From Phytophthora colocasiae (Eukaryota > Oomycota > Peronosporomycetes > Peronosporales > Peronosporaceae): a stretch of DNA of 64,000 bases. A program made the position numbers and the translations under genes. The stretch's first letter is position 1; each line of letters opens with the position of its first letter. This document shows positions 1 to 9,599 of the stretch, piece by piece. The stretch covers positions 806,001-870,000 of the forward strand of contig JAGKQI010000098.1 of assembly GCA_018806915.1 (NCBI GenBank), given 5' to 3'. The notes under the pieces are model-generated. The model worked only from the letters and a program-made list of their open reading frames with translations, was not told the origin of the DNA and made no database searches.

Positions 1-603
1 GGACGAAACCAACTTCAATTTGTGGTGTTCACGTGGGACTGGATGGAGCGCACGCGGCACCCGTGCCGTACAGACTGTCGTCGCTAGCAAAGGCAGAAAC
101 ATTCACGTAATTGCAGTGATATCGAGTACTGGGATTGCTTACCAAGAGTCGCAGTTTGGCTCCTTCACTGCCGACCTAGCCAACGAGTTCATCCGGCGCT
201 TCTTGCGTCACATCAGAGTGACACATTCGCTGGACAATGTGGTGGTGGTGTCGACAATGCGCCGTGTCACGCTCGCGCCGATGCCGTTTTCGATGAAGAA
301 GAATTCGAGGGTGCAGAAATGCTAAAACTTGGGCCTTACTCGCCAATGTTGAACCCAATTGAGAACGTTTTTTCCGTCTACAAAAGTGCAGTCAAGCGTT
401 TTCTTGCACGGCAACGACCTGCCATCATACGTGTACCGGCAGGAACAACGATTACAGAGCACCGCTCTGAATTTCTTAAGATGGCTGCTGACCCTCTCTT
501 TGCGGAGGTGGTAACACCAGAGCTGTGCAACCGCGCCTTTTGCCACTCACTGGTTCATCATCAACGTGCATTAGGCATGCTTGACATGGAAGTTGGTACA
601 TAA
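1..603 (+). pseudogene. IS630/Tc1-type DDE transposase, C-terminal fragment
   Basis: The window opens inside a DDE_3-type transposase. The first in-frame residues read DETNFNLWC, the usual first catalytic Asp context. The next blocks encode a VVVDNAPCH-like second Asp region and GPYSPMLNPIENVFSVYK, which contains the third catalytic residue (Glu of NPIEN). The two halves lie in different frames: frame 2 carries the protein to about 240 and another frame continues from about 245 to 603, so one single-base shift separates them. The N-terminal DNA-binding half lies outside the window. It directly precedes a 5'-truncated carboxypeptidase, so the insertion probably helped destroy that gene. Family assignment is from motif order only. 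Confidence 0.8.
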
Positions 604-663
604 TAATTCCAATTAGATTTGACAATCAATGTTCTTTAAAAGGTATAAAGTATAACAGGTGTT

Positions 664-733
664 TTTGATTTTCAGCGCGCGCTTTGTGAATTTGAGTGCG
701 CATTGTTTGATTTCCAGTGCGCACTTTGTGAAT
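664..733. repeat. Two-copy direct repeat, period 42 bp
   Basis: A 28-bp unit at 664-691 recurs at 706-733 with three mismatches (TTTGATTTTCAG... and TTTGATTTCCAG...). It lies between the transposase fragment and the truncated carboxypeptidase. It may be a remnant of the transposon end; no function is apparent. Confidence 0.6.
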
Positions 734-1400
734 AACGCCGTGCAATGGTGTAGAAAAGGCTAAAATCGCAGAGAAGGAATGTACTGCCTTAGTGACGGCC
801 TGCCAAACGAACTCAAGTGTGTGTATCGACGCCGCGGAGTTCTGCCAAAGCAAGGTTATGGATGCGTACGCTGCTGCAGGTCGCAACACGATGGATATCC
901 GCATGAAATGCACAGAGGCAGATCCAGCTTTTTGCTACGGCGACATGATGGAGCGAATCACGGGATACCTGAACTCGGACGCTGTTCGCTCATATTTGAA
1001 CGTTTCTCACATTCACCCTGCGCCATGGCAGCCAGTAGCAGCGGACGTTGAGATTGCATTTGCTGCAGATTTGATGAAGACATTCGAGCAGGACGTCGAG
1101 GAGCTACTGAGCGACAGTTCGATCCGCTTGTTGATCTATCACGGTGACGCTGATCTGGTGTGCAATTGGTACGGTGGACTCGCGTGGGTGAAAGCGCTGC
1201 AATGGCCTTATCAACGGGAATTCAATGCAGTCAAGGAGCACACGTTCGAGGTGAACGCCAGGGATGCTGGCAGCGTCTGGACGTACGCCAAAAGACTTAC
1301 GTTTCTGCGTGTGTTTAATGCTGGTCACATGGCGCCCATGGACCAGCCGGAAATCGCACTCGAGATGATCAACAGGTTCCTGCGCAATGAGGAGTTGTAG
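732..1400 (+). pseudogene. Serine carboxypeptidase (S10), 3' fragment
   Basis: This frame matches the C-terminal 40 percent of the intact paralogue at 6888-8375, starting at about residue 280 of that protein. It keeps the Asp region (YHGDADLVCNW) and the catalytic His region (FNAGHMAPMDQP), and ends with the same NEEL/NEEF terminus. The N-terminal part, including the oxyanion GGPGCSS and nucleophile GESYGG motifs, is absent. The frame is open from 732, but homology begins at about 747, and no ATG precedes the conserved block. It is therefore a 5'-truncated gene, cut off next to the transposase fragment. The remaining frame has no stop, so truncation is recent or the fragment is still read from another start. 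Catalysis is impossible without the Ser domain. Confidence 0.85.
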
Positions 1401-2047
1401 ATTGATACATGTACGATCAAGTTGAAGCATTTTTGGTCGTCAAGAAAAAGATACACCTGATTCGTACTGGTCTTTCTATAACCCACTGACGTGGCCGACT
1501 CAGCCAGAGTCTCAGGTGCTTGTCAACAGCGTTGTGTCTTTGCCAGTGCTGCAGTCGTCAAGCAAACCAATGCAGATACACTGTCTTGAGCTCCTACGAT
1601 GAGCTCCTACGATTCCTACATCGGTACTGGCAGGAACTGGTGTATCGGCGTTTCATGATCGTCAGGTCAACCCCCGCTCTTGAAAGCCAGCAAGTTGCTG
1701 TTGTACAGTACGGATCATTGCGCATTCCAAGAACTCGCCACTAAATGTGAGACTGCAATTCGCCGCCGATAACTTAGTAGTACATGTATAGGCCAAAACC
1801 TCGAGGTTACTGCTTCTGCTGCTGCCGCGGCCATGCCCAAATGTGGCTTCACGATCACGGCTGGGCAGCTCCAATCTCGCGTTGACAATCCAACCTTGGT
1901 CCGACGCAGCAGACCAAGCAGCGGCCATCCATACGCACTGGGCTTCCATATTTGCGTGGATGTGCTTACGCCGCGCTGTCAGCGGCCTTGGATTCCACTC
2001 CTCTGCCATGGGTGAGAACGAAGCAGGTGCGCAACGGATCCAGTCGC
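1401..2047. other. Intergenic, no supported gene
   Basis: Only short overlapping ORFs without recognisable motifs occur here. A 13-bp direct repeat (GAGCTCCTACGAT) is present near 1588-1613. The 3' part must contain the promoter of the gene starting at 2100. Confidence 0.5.
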
Positions 2048-2054
2048 TCATTCC
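2048..2054 (+). promoter_or_regulatory. Oomycete Initiator (TCATTCC)
   Basis: TCATTCC matches the oomycete Initiator consensus TCAYTYY and lies 45 nt upstream of the ATG at 2100, the usual distance. Supports transcription of the downstream ORF from here. Confidence 0.5.
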
Positions 2055-2099
2055 TCGATTGTCATCGCGTGGAACACTCCGTAGTAGAAATCCGACAGA

Positions 2100-2717
2100 A
2101 TGGCCACTGAAACCACCCCTCTACGCGGCGAGCAATATGCCTCGGACGCTCAAAAGCGTAAGCGCATCGTCGCCATCACCGGTGCCGTCGTGGTGCTCGC
2201 AGCCATCATCGTTGTGCTATGGCTCACGCTCAGTGGTCACAGCTCGAAGTCCACTGAGGTGACGACGCAAACGACGCCCGAGCCGACCCCTGCGCTCCGA
2301 ACGGAAGCTCCCGTCATTACTGAGCTCCCGACTGAGGCCCCCACTGAAGCTCCAGCCCAGGGTGTCACTGAGGCACCAGTTGAGCCTGAAACGGAAGCTC
2401 CAGCCACAGAAGCTCCTGCTCCTGAGGAACCAGTTGAGGAGGAGACCGCTGCTCCTGCTGCCCCTGCTGATCAGGAACAACCTCCTGCTGCTGCTGAGCA
2501 ACCTGTGCCCGCCGCTGAGTCTGCCCCTGTTGATCCTGTGCCTGCTGCTCAACCTGTTCCTGCTGCAGAACCAGCTCCGGTGGCCCCTGAGCAACCTGCA
2601 GCTGAAGCACAACCTGCCGAAGCTGCTCCTGCCCAGCCTGCTGAGGCTTCCCCTGAACAACCTGCCGAAGCTACTCCTACGGACCCCCAGGACCAGCCCG
2701 CTCAACCGACCCAGTAA
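2100..2717 (+). CDS. Pro/Ala/Glu-rich single-pass membrane protein
   Basis: This 205-aa ORF begins MATETTPLRGEQ. A basic stretch (QKRKR, residues 18-22) is followed by a hydrophobic segment at about residues 23-44, as expected for a signal anchor. The remaining 160 residues are low complexity, built from repeats such as TEAP, PAAEPAP, EQPAE and PVPAA, with no Cys and few hydrophobics; this predicts an extended, possibly O-glycosylated wall- or stalk-like domain outside the membrane. The start is supported by the Initiator 45 nt upstream. The first residues resemble the N-terminus of the neighbouring dead carboxypeptidase (MATEATPIRDGE at 3185), so the two genes may share an ancestral anchor exon. 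The reverse strand is also open, but this reflects the repeat composition. No enzyme domain is present; the function is unknown. Confidence 0.75.
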   Translation: MATETTPLRGEQYASDAQKRKRIVAITGAVVVLAAIIVVLWLTLSGHSSKSTEVTTQTTPEPTPALRTEAPVITELPTEAPTEAPAQGVTEAPVEPETEAPATEAPAPEEPVEEETAAPAAPADQEQPPAAAEQPVPAAESAPVDPVPAAQPVPAAEPAPVAPEQPAAEAQPAEAAPAQPAEASPEQPAEATPTDPQDQPAQPTQ

Positions 2718-3184
2718 CTTTTACATCGCTGAAGGCGCCTGCCTCCGCAGATCGTTTCTTGGTTTAGTTCGCAGCTCAATTGCATCCAATTATAATGCCA
2801 TTTTTGCCGTGCTTCCGTGTTGTTTCCCTCATCGAGTCGCCTACAATGTACATGCAAAATACAGAAACGTCAGCAACCTGTACCAGAATCAGATCGCTGA
2901 CTCGTATCCTATGCGACAGGTCCGCGTGCGTGTCAAACCAAGCAGAAAACTGAAGATCGGCGATCATGATGTGAACATGTTGCTGACAAGTTGTCAGTGA
3001 CAACCGCAGCGAGGGAGCGCGGACGAGCCTTGTGACGTGGTGACACCTCTAGAGTAGCCTTCTCCGAGAAGAAGACCTCGCTCGCCCTGAATCCAGCGAG
3101 GAAGTCCCACAGATTCACAGAGTTCCAGCACCGCACTTTTGTACGCCAACGCACTTCCATTCTTCTAGAGTTTAGTTCAAGACC

Positions 3185-3932
3185 ATGGCTACTGAGGCGA
3201 CCCCAATACGCGATGGTGAGTTGCGAGTGCTTCCACCACCCCAGCAGCATAAGAAACGTATTGCTGATTCGGCTCTGTCCTGATAGCAATCGCTGTGTTG
3301 ACCACCACAACTATCGGTAGAGATACACACCGGAGGCGTTGAGTGTTGTCTCGTAGCGTTCAATGGCGCTGTACCCGGTTCGTGTGCAACCTTGATAGGT
3401 CGCTGCGGAATCGCCTGCTGCACCATCGTCCAAGAACTGGTTCGTCTGTGGAACTGAGAACAACGAGGCCGGCTACATCACAATGCCTTTTGAAGTGAAA
3501 AATCATCTTTTCTATTGGTTCTTTGAGTCTCGTAAATCTCCAACTATCGATCCCTTAGTGCTGTGGATGACAGGAGGAGGGTCTGGCTGCTCTAGTCTGG
3601 ACGTACTACTGACGGAGAATGGGCCTTGTCGAATTAACGGAGATGCAACGACTTCAGTAAATCCTAACTCGTGGACGTCTGAAGCGAACGTTATTTGGTT
3701 GGACCAGCCTGTCAACTTTGGATTCTCGTATGGAAACAACTCTAGCACCGATCTCAATGCGAAAGACGTGCAGGCGAATGTGTGTTGGTTTCTGCAAGGG
3801 TTTCTGGACATACACTCGGAGTTTGAAGAGAGACCTCTGTACCTGGCTGGCTACGTTCCCGCAGCAGCACATTATATCTGGAGTGAAAACCTTGCAGTGA
3901 CCAACCAGCAATATGATCAACCAGATTCCTGA
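3185..3932 (+). pseudogene. Serine carboxypeptidase (S10), inactive N-terminal half
   Basis: ATG at 3185 opens MATEATPIRDGE, then hits adjacent TGA and TAG codons at about 3281. A hydrophobic anchor-like segment continues in another frame (VLIAIAVLTTTT). Homology to the intact paralogue resumes at about 3422: NWFVCGTENNEAGYI, FYWFFESR, PLVLWMTGGGSGCSS, ENGPC and NVIWLDQP all align. The oxyanion loop has an inserted residue (GGGSGCSS instead of GGPGCSS). Where the paralogue reads TGESYGGHYVPAAA, this copy reads LAGYVPAAA, so the block with the nucleophilic Ser is deleted in frame. The frame then stops at 3930-3932, well before the Asp and His motifs. Three independent lesions make it a clear pseudogene. 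Confidence 0.85.
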
Positions 3933-4228
3933 AACACCAAAACCTCCACCTCGTGAATTATACAACTTGTTGCTCAACATAGCGTTTGTTTCTTGCCGGC
4001 AGGACTTCGTCGATATAGTTGTCGTTGGCGCTAGAGTGAATGGACTAACTCCAACTTTTCACATATCACCACACCCGGACGATTCGTCGTTAGAACGATT
4101 TGTAGAAGAAGAAGAAAATACTAGTTAGTGGATTTCTCGTCTGTTGGAACGATATGATTAAGCGCAAGTGCAAGTGCAGACAAGTAAAATTAAAAAAAAT
4201 GCCACCTAACATGGCCTCGGATAGTTAA
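3933..4228. other. Gap between dead peptidase and oxygenase gene
   Basis: No further carboxypeptidase homology is visible. A short ORF (3913-4128) encodes a non-matching acidic tail and is probably chance. AT-rich sequence near 4180-4200 could hold the 3' end of the minus-strand oxygenase transcript. Confidence 0.4.
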
Positions 4229-6660
4229 TCACTCATTAAGACGCGTCCGTTTCTTGCCTCCATTGTCCGCGTCGAGATCATCTTGGAACTTCTCTTTTAA
4301 AAGACGCAATTCGGCCTGGTACAGCACCACATTATTCTGCTGCGTCAAGAACCAGTCACGAGTCTTGGTGATCGTCACGAGCACCTCGCCATCAGTTGCT
4401 GTGACTTTCATCTCAAAAGAGCACTGATCTTGCTCACGCAAATACTTAGCAGCAAAGTTTTGGGCATCCTGGAGCTCCGTGAACTTTTTAACACCTTTCG
4501 TCGTCATGGAGGTTTCACCACCTCTTAGGAATGTTTGGATTTTATCCAGCACCTCAGTCTCATCCGTCTCTTTCTTTGTCTTCTTCTCACTTGGAACTGG
4601 TAAACGTGCATCTGGCATTTCCCACGAGAATGTCTTGTCCAAAGCTTCGATCTGGCCCTCCAACCACTTAACACGTTTCACTACAATGGGGACTAACTCG
4701 TCACGCTTCTCCTTTCCAATTTCACTCAGGTACTGCAAAAAATACTGGATGGATGGCCCAACAAGACTCGTGTCAGCATTTGAGACTTTCTTGACAAAGG
4801 TATCGAAGATGCTTTTATCTTCACAACGAATAACCCGTTTCAATAGAAGTCCGATCGAATCCAATGCGAACAGAGTCGAATCCTCCATTGCAACTGCTTT
4901 CTCAACGGCCATTTTCAGCAGAGCTTGTCGAGCTGCACCTTCGTCCAGACCGTCAAGCAGAGACAAAACCATGTCCATGGGTGAAAGACCACCCACTGGG
5001 TACTCCTGTATTCTTCCGTACTTACCAACTTTCACTTCCATGCACGCCAACATTGGTTCACCAATTTCAGACCAGTCAAAGACGCGTGCGATTTTTGTCA
5101 ATAATGGAATGAAAGCTTCGTTTCCTTCTACTTCACCAAGTTGTGGGCAATACTCCTTGAAGAACAAGACGACGATGTCCGAGTCGCCAGGCTGAAGTCT
5201 AGCTAAAAGCTCACAAGCCAGACAAAAAAACTCCATCGAGAGTTTGACTTTCTTATTACCGTAGTCGTCTTCGCTTATTTTGTTTTCGGAAGCAATTCTT
5301 GTCACTGCTGCCTCCAACAATTGCCGCATCAAAGTCCCGTCCAGAGTGCTACTAGAGCTCAGAGCTAATGCCGCACCTTCAGATGCCATCAATTTCATCG
5401 CTTTTTCTGGATGTTTAACCTTTTGCCACGCCACAACAGCACACATTTTGTATGTCGTGATTCTCGTGGAGCCTTCATTACCCATATAGCCTCCTTCTTT
5501 AGTTACCTCGCCATTTCCATAACTGGTCCAGAGTTTCTTGGCTCGGGTTCAGGAAATTGACTTTCTCTTTCACATTACCTGCAGTACCAAGTAATTCTCC
5601 TGCCTGTGTACCAAGTAATCGAATCAGCATGTCCAGTTTTTTCACAATCGTCACCACCGCCCCAGTAGAAGACGTTATGATGAAGTTGGACAATGAAGAA
5701 CATCAATTCTTTCTCTTTAGAAACCATCCCATTTGCTCCAACAAGTGCGTGAAACCTTGCGCTGTCAACCCCCTTTAATGCCCCACAACCCAAGTTCCGA
5801 ATACTGTTTTCCGTATACTCGTGGGACAACAGCAGCGCAAAAGAATCATCGTCACCCTCCATCTTCGAGATAGCACCCGCCAAAGATTCGGTCAGAGATT
5901 GATCGTAAGGTCTTTCCAAGTGACGCATTGTCGGCGGCAAACAAATCGAGTACACTAGAGCAAGACGAAATCCCTTCGTCACTTCCTCCAACGCATGTTC
6001 AGCATCCGCGAAATGCACAGCGTAGTGTGGAAAGAAGGCAGCCTTGCCGTCGCTCTTGCCAAAATCATGACGGAACTTCAGCTCCCCATTCTGGTACACC
6101 ACCAAATCACCTCCCTCATGGAGACTTGGGGGCTGCACCACCAACGTTGCAATCATCCCGTTTTCCTTCTCCGTGTCCTGGTGTTTCACGAAATGACCTC
6201 CTTCGCCATACACTAGAAGCTTGTAGAGAGGACACTCAATAGGAACTTCCTGGTAGCCCAGTCGGTCAGCGATGACTTTGCTGAGTGCCTCGATGCCCGT
6301 TTGCCACGACGGTTTTTGGAATTGGACGAGACTGGGCTCCAGTTGCCAGCTTTTGCGCACGTTGTCGTCCATCTTGGTGTCCATGTTGTGGCCGAACGGG
6401 GACTTTTCACACAAGGCGATCAGTTTCTCAGCTTGCTCTGTGGACAACGGAGTTGAAATAGTCCCCAACCCATTAACAAATAATCCTGATGCCACTGGTA
6501 GAGTGTCAGCACGCCCTCCAAATGAATACTCTACGGCATGGCCATCTGCACGAGCAAGTAGCTTGCTAACTTCAGTAGAACCGACCCCAGAAGGAGTTGG
6601 AACATCTTCGTCGTCCCCTTGAAAACCGAAAGGCCATTCATCTTCGAAATCTTCCTCCAT
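4229..6660 (-). pseudogene. 2OG-Fe(II) oxygenase with large C-terminal extension, frame-broken
   Basis: The N-terminal part (from MEEDFEDEWPF, ATG at 6660-6658) is a prolyl-4-hydroxylase-like dioxygenase: HxD iron ligands in HFVKHQD (H160, D162), then AEHALEEVTKGFRLAL with the distal His (about H222) and the 2OG-binding Arg (about R232). A 418-residue all-alpha-looking C-terminal region follows (5485 to 4229), ending in a Lys/Arg-rich tail. The parts lie in three frames. The first frame stops near 5572, a second is coherent over 5693-5530 (NVKEKVNFLNPSQETLD), and the third opens at about 5548 and continues (KLWTSYGNGE). Two single-base shifts, or sequence errors, would rejoin them. A 24-bp imperfect tandem duplication (ATTACTTGGTAC twice) lies at the first break. 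An alternative upstream ATG at 6771 exists, but the Initiator at 6691-6697 favours 6660. Confidence 0.75.
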
Positions 6661-6690
6661 TGTTGCTGGGAACAGTTCTCGAGTTGATCG

Positions 6691-6697
6691 AAAATGA
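6691..6697 (-). promoter_or_regulatory. Oomycete Initiator for the oxygenase gene
   Basis: On the minus strand this reads TCATTTT, matching TCAYTYY, 31 nt upstream of the ATG at 6660. It shares a divergent intergenic region with the carboxypeptidase promoter. Confidence 0.5.
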
Positions 6698-6869
6698 GAA
6701 TGGATTCTATCCACCTCTCGCTGAGGTTTGGAGGCAGGTATTGTTACATCATTCAGTTGAAATTGCATCAATCAAATCTTGGTCAGCAAAGTTGAAGTGC
6801 TGTGGGTAGGTTAGTTTATCCAATCAGATCCATACTCAGATCTGATGCTGATTAAATGGGGTGAAAAAT

Positions 6870-6876
6870 CACTTTA
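6870..6876 (+). promoter_or_regulatory. Oomycete Initiator for the carboxypeptidase gene
   Basis: TCACTTT fits TCAYTYY and lies 11 nt before the ATG at 6888. A short 5' leader is common in oomycetes. It argues for the ATG at 6888 rather than the in-frame GTG at 6861. Confidence 0.5.
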
Positions 6877-6887
6877 GGATCTCCAGG

Positions 6888-8375
6888 ATGCGGCGTAATT
6901 CGGAGTTGACGCCGCTTGTGGCTGAAGATGCAAGCCCTTCTCGCCCTCTGAGCGTCGTTCACTCTATTCGTCGCACTTCCTTCCGTTATCATCTTCTTGT
7001 AGTAGTTGGTGTGGCTCTTGTGCTGGTGTTCGCATTCGTCGTTCACCAGGATTCATCATTATCAAATGTGAAGAACCTCAAGGGCGTCACTAACAACTTT
7101 GAAGGACCCCAGGAAGACTTTTTCTGCGGAATAACAAACCATGAGACTGGATATATCAAGTTACCGAATAAGGACGACGACCATTACTTTTATTGGTTTG
7201 TGGAGTCTCGTAGCGAACCACAGAAGGACCCTTTAGTCCTCTGGCTAACAGGAGGACCTGGCTGTTCCAGTATGATGGCGCTATTAGCTGAGAATGGTCC
7301 ATGCCACGTACAAGTGGATATGTCCACCAAGACCAACCCGTACTCGTGGAATGGACAAGCTAACGTCATTTGGTTGGACCAACCCACTGGAGTTGGATAC
7401 TCTTACGGCCCCAAAGTGGACTACGACTCGGGAGAGCTCAATGTAGCTGAGAATATCTACTGGTTCCTGCAAGAATTCTTAAAGAAACACCCGGATTTAG
7501 CAGACAGGGAGTTCTTCGTGACTGGCGAGAGCTACGGCGGACACTATGTGCCGGCAGCGGCTAGACACATCTTGAAGGCAAACATGCTCCGATACTCGAG
7601 TTCCAATACAGTGCACATCAATTTGGCCGGTATTGCAGTTGGAAATGGGCTAACGGATCCAGCGGTGCAGTATCAACACAGTGTCGACATGGCGTTCAAC
7701 TCGTACAACGTCTCGCTGCTGGATGAAAAAGCCATTGAAGACATGCGCAAGGCCCAGCCTGTGTGTCACGAGTTGATTCAACAGTGCCAGAAGGAAAGAT
7801 TGACGTGTCTTGACGCCATGGAATTCTGCTTTGGAGCACTGGAAGGACCTTATTACCAATCGGGACGCAACCCGTACGATATCCGGGAGCCGTGCACAGA
7901 GGAGAACGTGATGAAGTGTTTCCATTTTGAGCATATTGATGAGTACTTGAACGCACCATCTGTGCTGGAGAAGCTTGGTGTCGACACCCGCAAGTCAAAG
8001 CCGTGGCGAGAGTGTGATGCGACAGTGGGGGCGGGTTTTGTGTTTGACGAGATGGTGTCATCGGCCGAAGATGTCAAAATTTTACTGGATGCGGGTGTGC
8101 GAGTCCTCATTTATGCTGGTGATGCAGACCTCATGTGCAATTGGGTGGGTAACCAGGCATGGGTCTTAGCATTGGAGTGGAACGGCAAAGAGGCATTCAG
8201 CAGCGCCCTTAACCGCGTGTTCGTCACTTCGGACGCCCCAGCCGCCGGTCATGTTCGCTCTTTTGAAAACTTGGCGTTCATTCGTGTGTTTAACTCGGGC
8301 CACATGGTGCCAATGGATCAGCCAGCAGTCTCTTTCGAAATGATCAACAAGTTCTTTCACAATGAAGAGTTCTGA
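6888..8375 (+). CDS. Serine carboxypeptidase, S10 family, signal-anchored
   Basis: This 495-aa intact enzyme belongs to the carboxypeptidase Y / cathepsin A family, which removes C-terminal residues from peptides in acidic vacuoles or outside the cell. Residues 1-34 are a basic cytoplasmic tail, 35-52 a hydrophobic signal anchor, and the catalytic domain runs from about 75 to the end. Visible motifs are the oxyanion loop GGPGCSS (122-128), the nucleophile Ser215 in TGESYGGHYVP, the Asp motif AGDADLMCNW (410-419) and His472 in NSGHMVPMDQP. Several paired Cys (C80, C293, C300, C307, C314, C336, C344) suggest disulfides. Length is normal for the family. It is the only working copy of a local cluster that also holds fragments at 732-1400 and 3185-3932, and it lies head to head with the oxygenase gene. 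Confidence 0.95.
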   Translation: MRRNSELTPLVAEDASPSRPLSVVHSIRRTSFRYHLLVVVGVALVLVFAFVVHQDSSLSNVKNLKGVTNNFEGPQEDFFCGITNHETGYIKLPNKDDDHYFYWFVESRSEPQKDPLVLWLTGGPGCSSMMALLAENGPCHVQVDMSTKTNPYSWNGQANVIWLDQPTGVGYSYGPKVDYDSGELNVAENIYWFLQEFLKKHPDLADREFFVTGESYGGHYVPAAARHILKANMLRYSSSNTVHINLAGIAVGNGLTDPAVQYQHSVDMAFNSYNVSLLDEKAIEDMRKAQPVCHELIQQCQKERLTCLDAMEFCFGALEGPYYQSGRNPYDIREPCTEENVMKCFHFEHIDEYLNAPSVLEKLGVDTRKSKPWRECDATVGAGFVFDEMVSSAEDVKILLDAGVRVLIYAGDADLMCNWVGNQAWVLALEWNGKEAFSSALNRVFVTSDAPAAGHVRSFENLAFIRVFNSGHMVPMDQPAVSFEMINKFFHNEEF

Positions 8376-8400
8376 GCTAGATGAGACCAAGAATGTTGTG

Positions 8401-8406
8401 AATAAA
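8401..8406 (+). terminator. Polyadenylation signal AATAAA
   Basis: AATAAA lies 26 nt after the carboxypeptidase stop codon; a second AATAAA follows at 8453-8458. Confidence 0.5.
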
Positions 8407-8429
8407 GAAATACTAAACAAAACTTGATT

Positions 8430-8984
8430 GGGATTGAGTGTGCTTTACGTAGAATAAATGAACCTCGACATGTTTGGTCCGCCTTCGACCAGGCGACGAT
8501 AGCGTTAGCGCTCGTATCGGCTATCTTTCGTCAGACCTTCGTTGCCCATATAACCGTGCATATCACTGCTTCCAAATGGCTTCATCCACGGGATTGAGGA
8601 AATTCAGCTTCACGGAGCACTACCACCCAAACGAAGTCCGATTTCCAATCATCACTGCCATCTCTCCGTCTTCTGATCTGGGGGTATTTGCCAGCTTTTG
8701 CGGCTTTTGCGGCCACTCTGCGGAAGACCAAAGTCTTATCAAGGTCTGGGTCCTGATCAAGGAGTTCTTCTCTTTCTCCAACTGACATTTTTGTGGTCTG
8801 TGGGAACAGAAGTGATATTAATTGATGGATGAATTAGTACTATTACTATGGTGGTGACCTGACTGCAGTCCCGACAGCGAGCTGATAGTTCCTGTACAGC
8901 TTTCAGAACTCAATTTGCATTCTCAACAGTAAACCGCGCTTGTCAATCATTAGAGTTCTGGAAAAGATGGATTTAGGAGCACAG
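8430..8984. other. Unassigned region; possible minus-strand ORF 8582-8788
   Basis: A 68-aa minus-strand ORF (8788-8582, starting MSVGEREELLDQDPDLDK) has protein-like composition with an Arg-rich middle, but no recognisable family and no clear promoter. It overlaps a plus-strand ORF of similar length, so neither can be chosen with confidence. Nothing else is seen. Confidence 0.25.
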
Positions 8985-8988
8985 CGTA

Positions 8989-9310
8989 GTGGGTGCACAG
9001 AATCAACATCCCGAAAAAATCTGGCAAATCGATGGCGTTTTAACGGATTATCAAAGATGGACAATATACCGAATATGCATCAGGACATTGAATTTATACC
9101 ATGAAGGTTGGCCGGAGAATCGTCAGTGTACATATCAGTTGTGTACCACGAACAAAGAGACAATTGAACACATAGTCTGGGAATGCCTAAGAGCCCAAGA
9201 TGTTTGGCAAGAATGGCTCCCTAAATGGCTTGGCCATTATCCTCATCGAGAGGTCCGGCATTTGCGAATCCGTTTAGATCGACTTTTACGAATGGTTTGT
9301 CGGAGTTTAC
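8989..9310 (+). pseudogene. LINE 3'-end fragment (zf-RVT), inverted
   Basis: The translation contains NLYHEGWPENRQCTYQLC followed by TIEHIVWEC, the Cys/His pattern of the zinc-binding region that ends many non-LTR reverse transcriptase proteins (zf-RVT). It is on the plus strand, whereas the adjoining LINE parts from about 9,600 upward are on the minus strand. In the intact protein this domain follows the part encoded at 9700-10230, so the terminal segment appears to have been flipped. The frame degrades after about 9,310. Confidence 0.7.
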
Positions 9311-9599
9311 TTGATCTGGTTTCGCGGGTTGCTGTCCATGGTGTCGGATGTAGCAGAGGTGTTGGTTCAAATGCTAGACCAGTCGTTCGTTGCTCAAATT
9401 TCAATTGTTGTGCGTCTTCATCAAATTGTGGATCAGGATCCCGATTTACCACAGACCAAGTCCAACTGCGTGCGTCCTGTTCTAACAAAAAAAGGATAGT
9501 TTGGACGCGTGGTGAGCGTGGCGATAACCATTCTATCACTCTTGGCCTGCCATGTATATAGGTGTTTCAATAATGGGAAATTGCGAGGTCGAATCGGTT

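Noticed and set aside
2217..2705. 162-aa minus-strand ORF rich in Arg, Leu and Ser
   Set aside because: Exact shadow of the Pro/Ala/Glu repeats of the plus-strand gene; no motif or promoter.
4479..5195. 238-aa plus-strand ORF
   Set aside because: Antisense to the well-conserved C-terminal part of the oxygenase gene; composition typical of a shadow frame.
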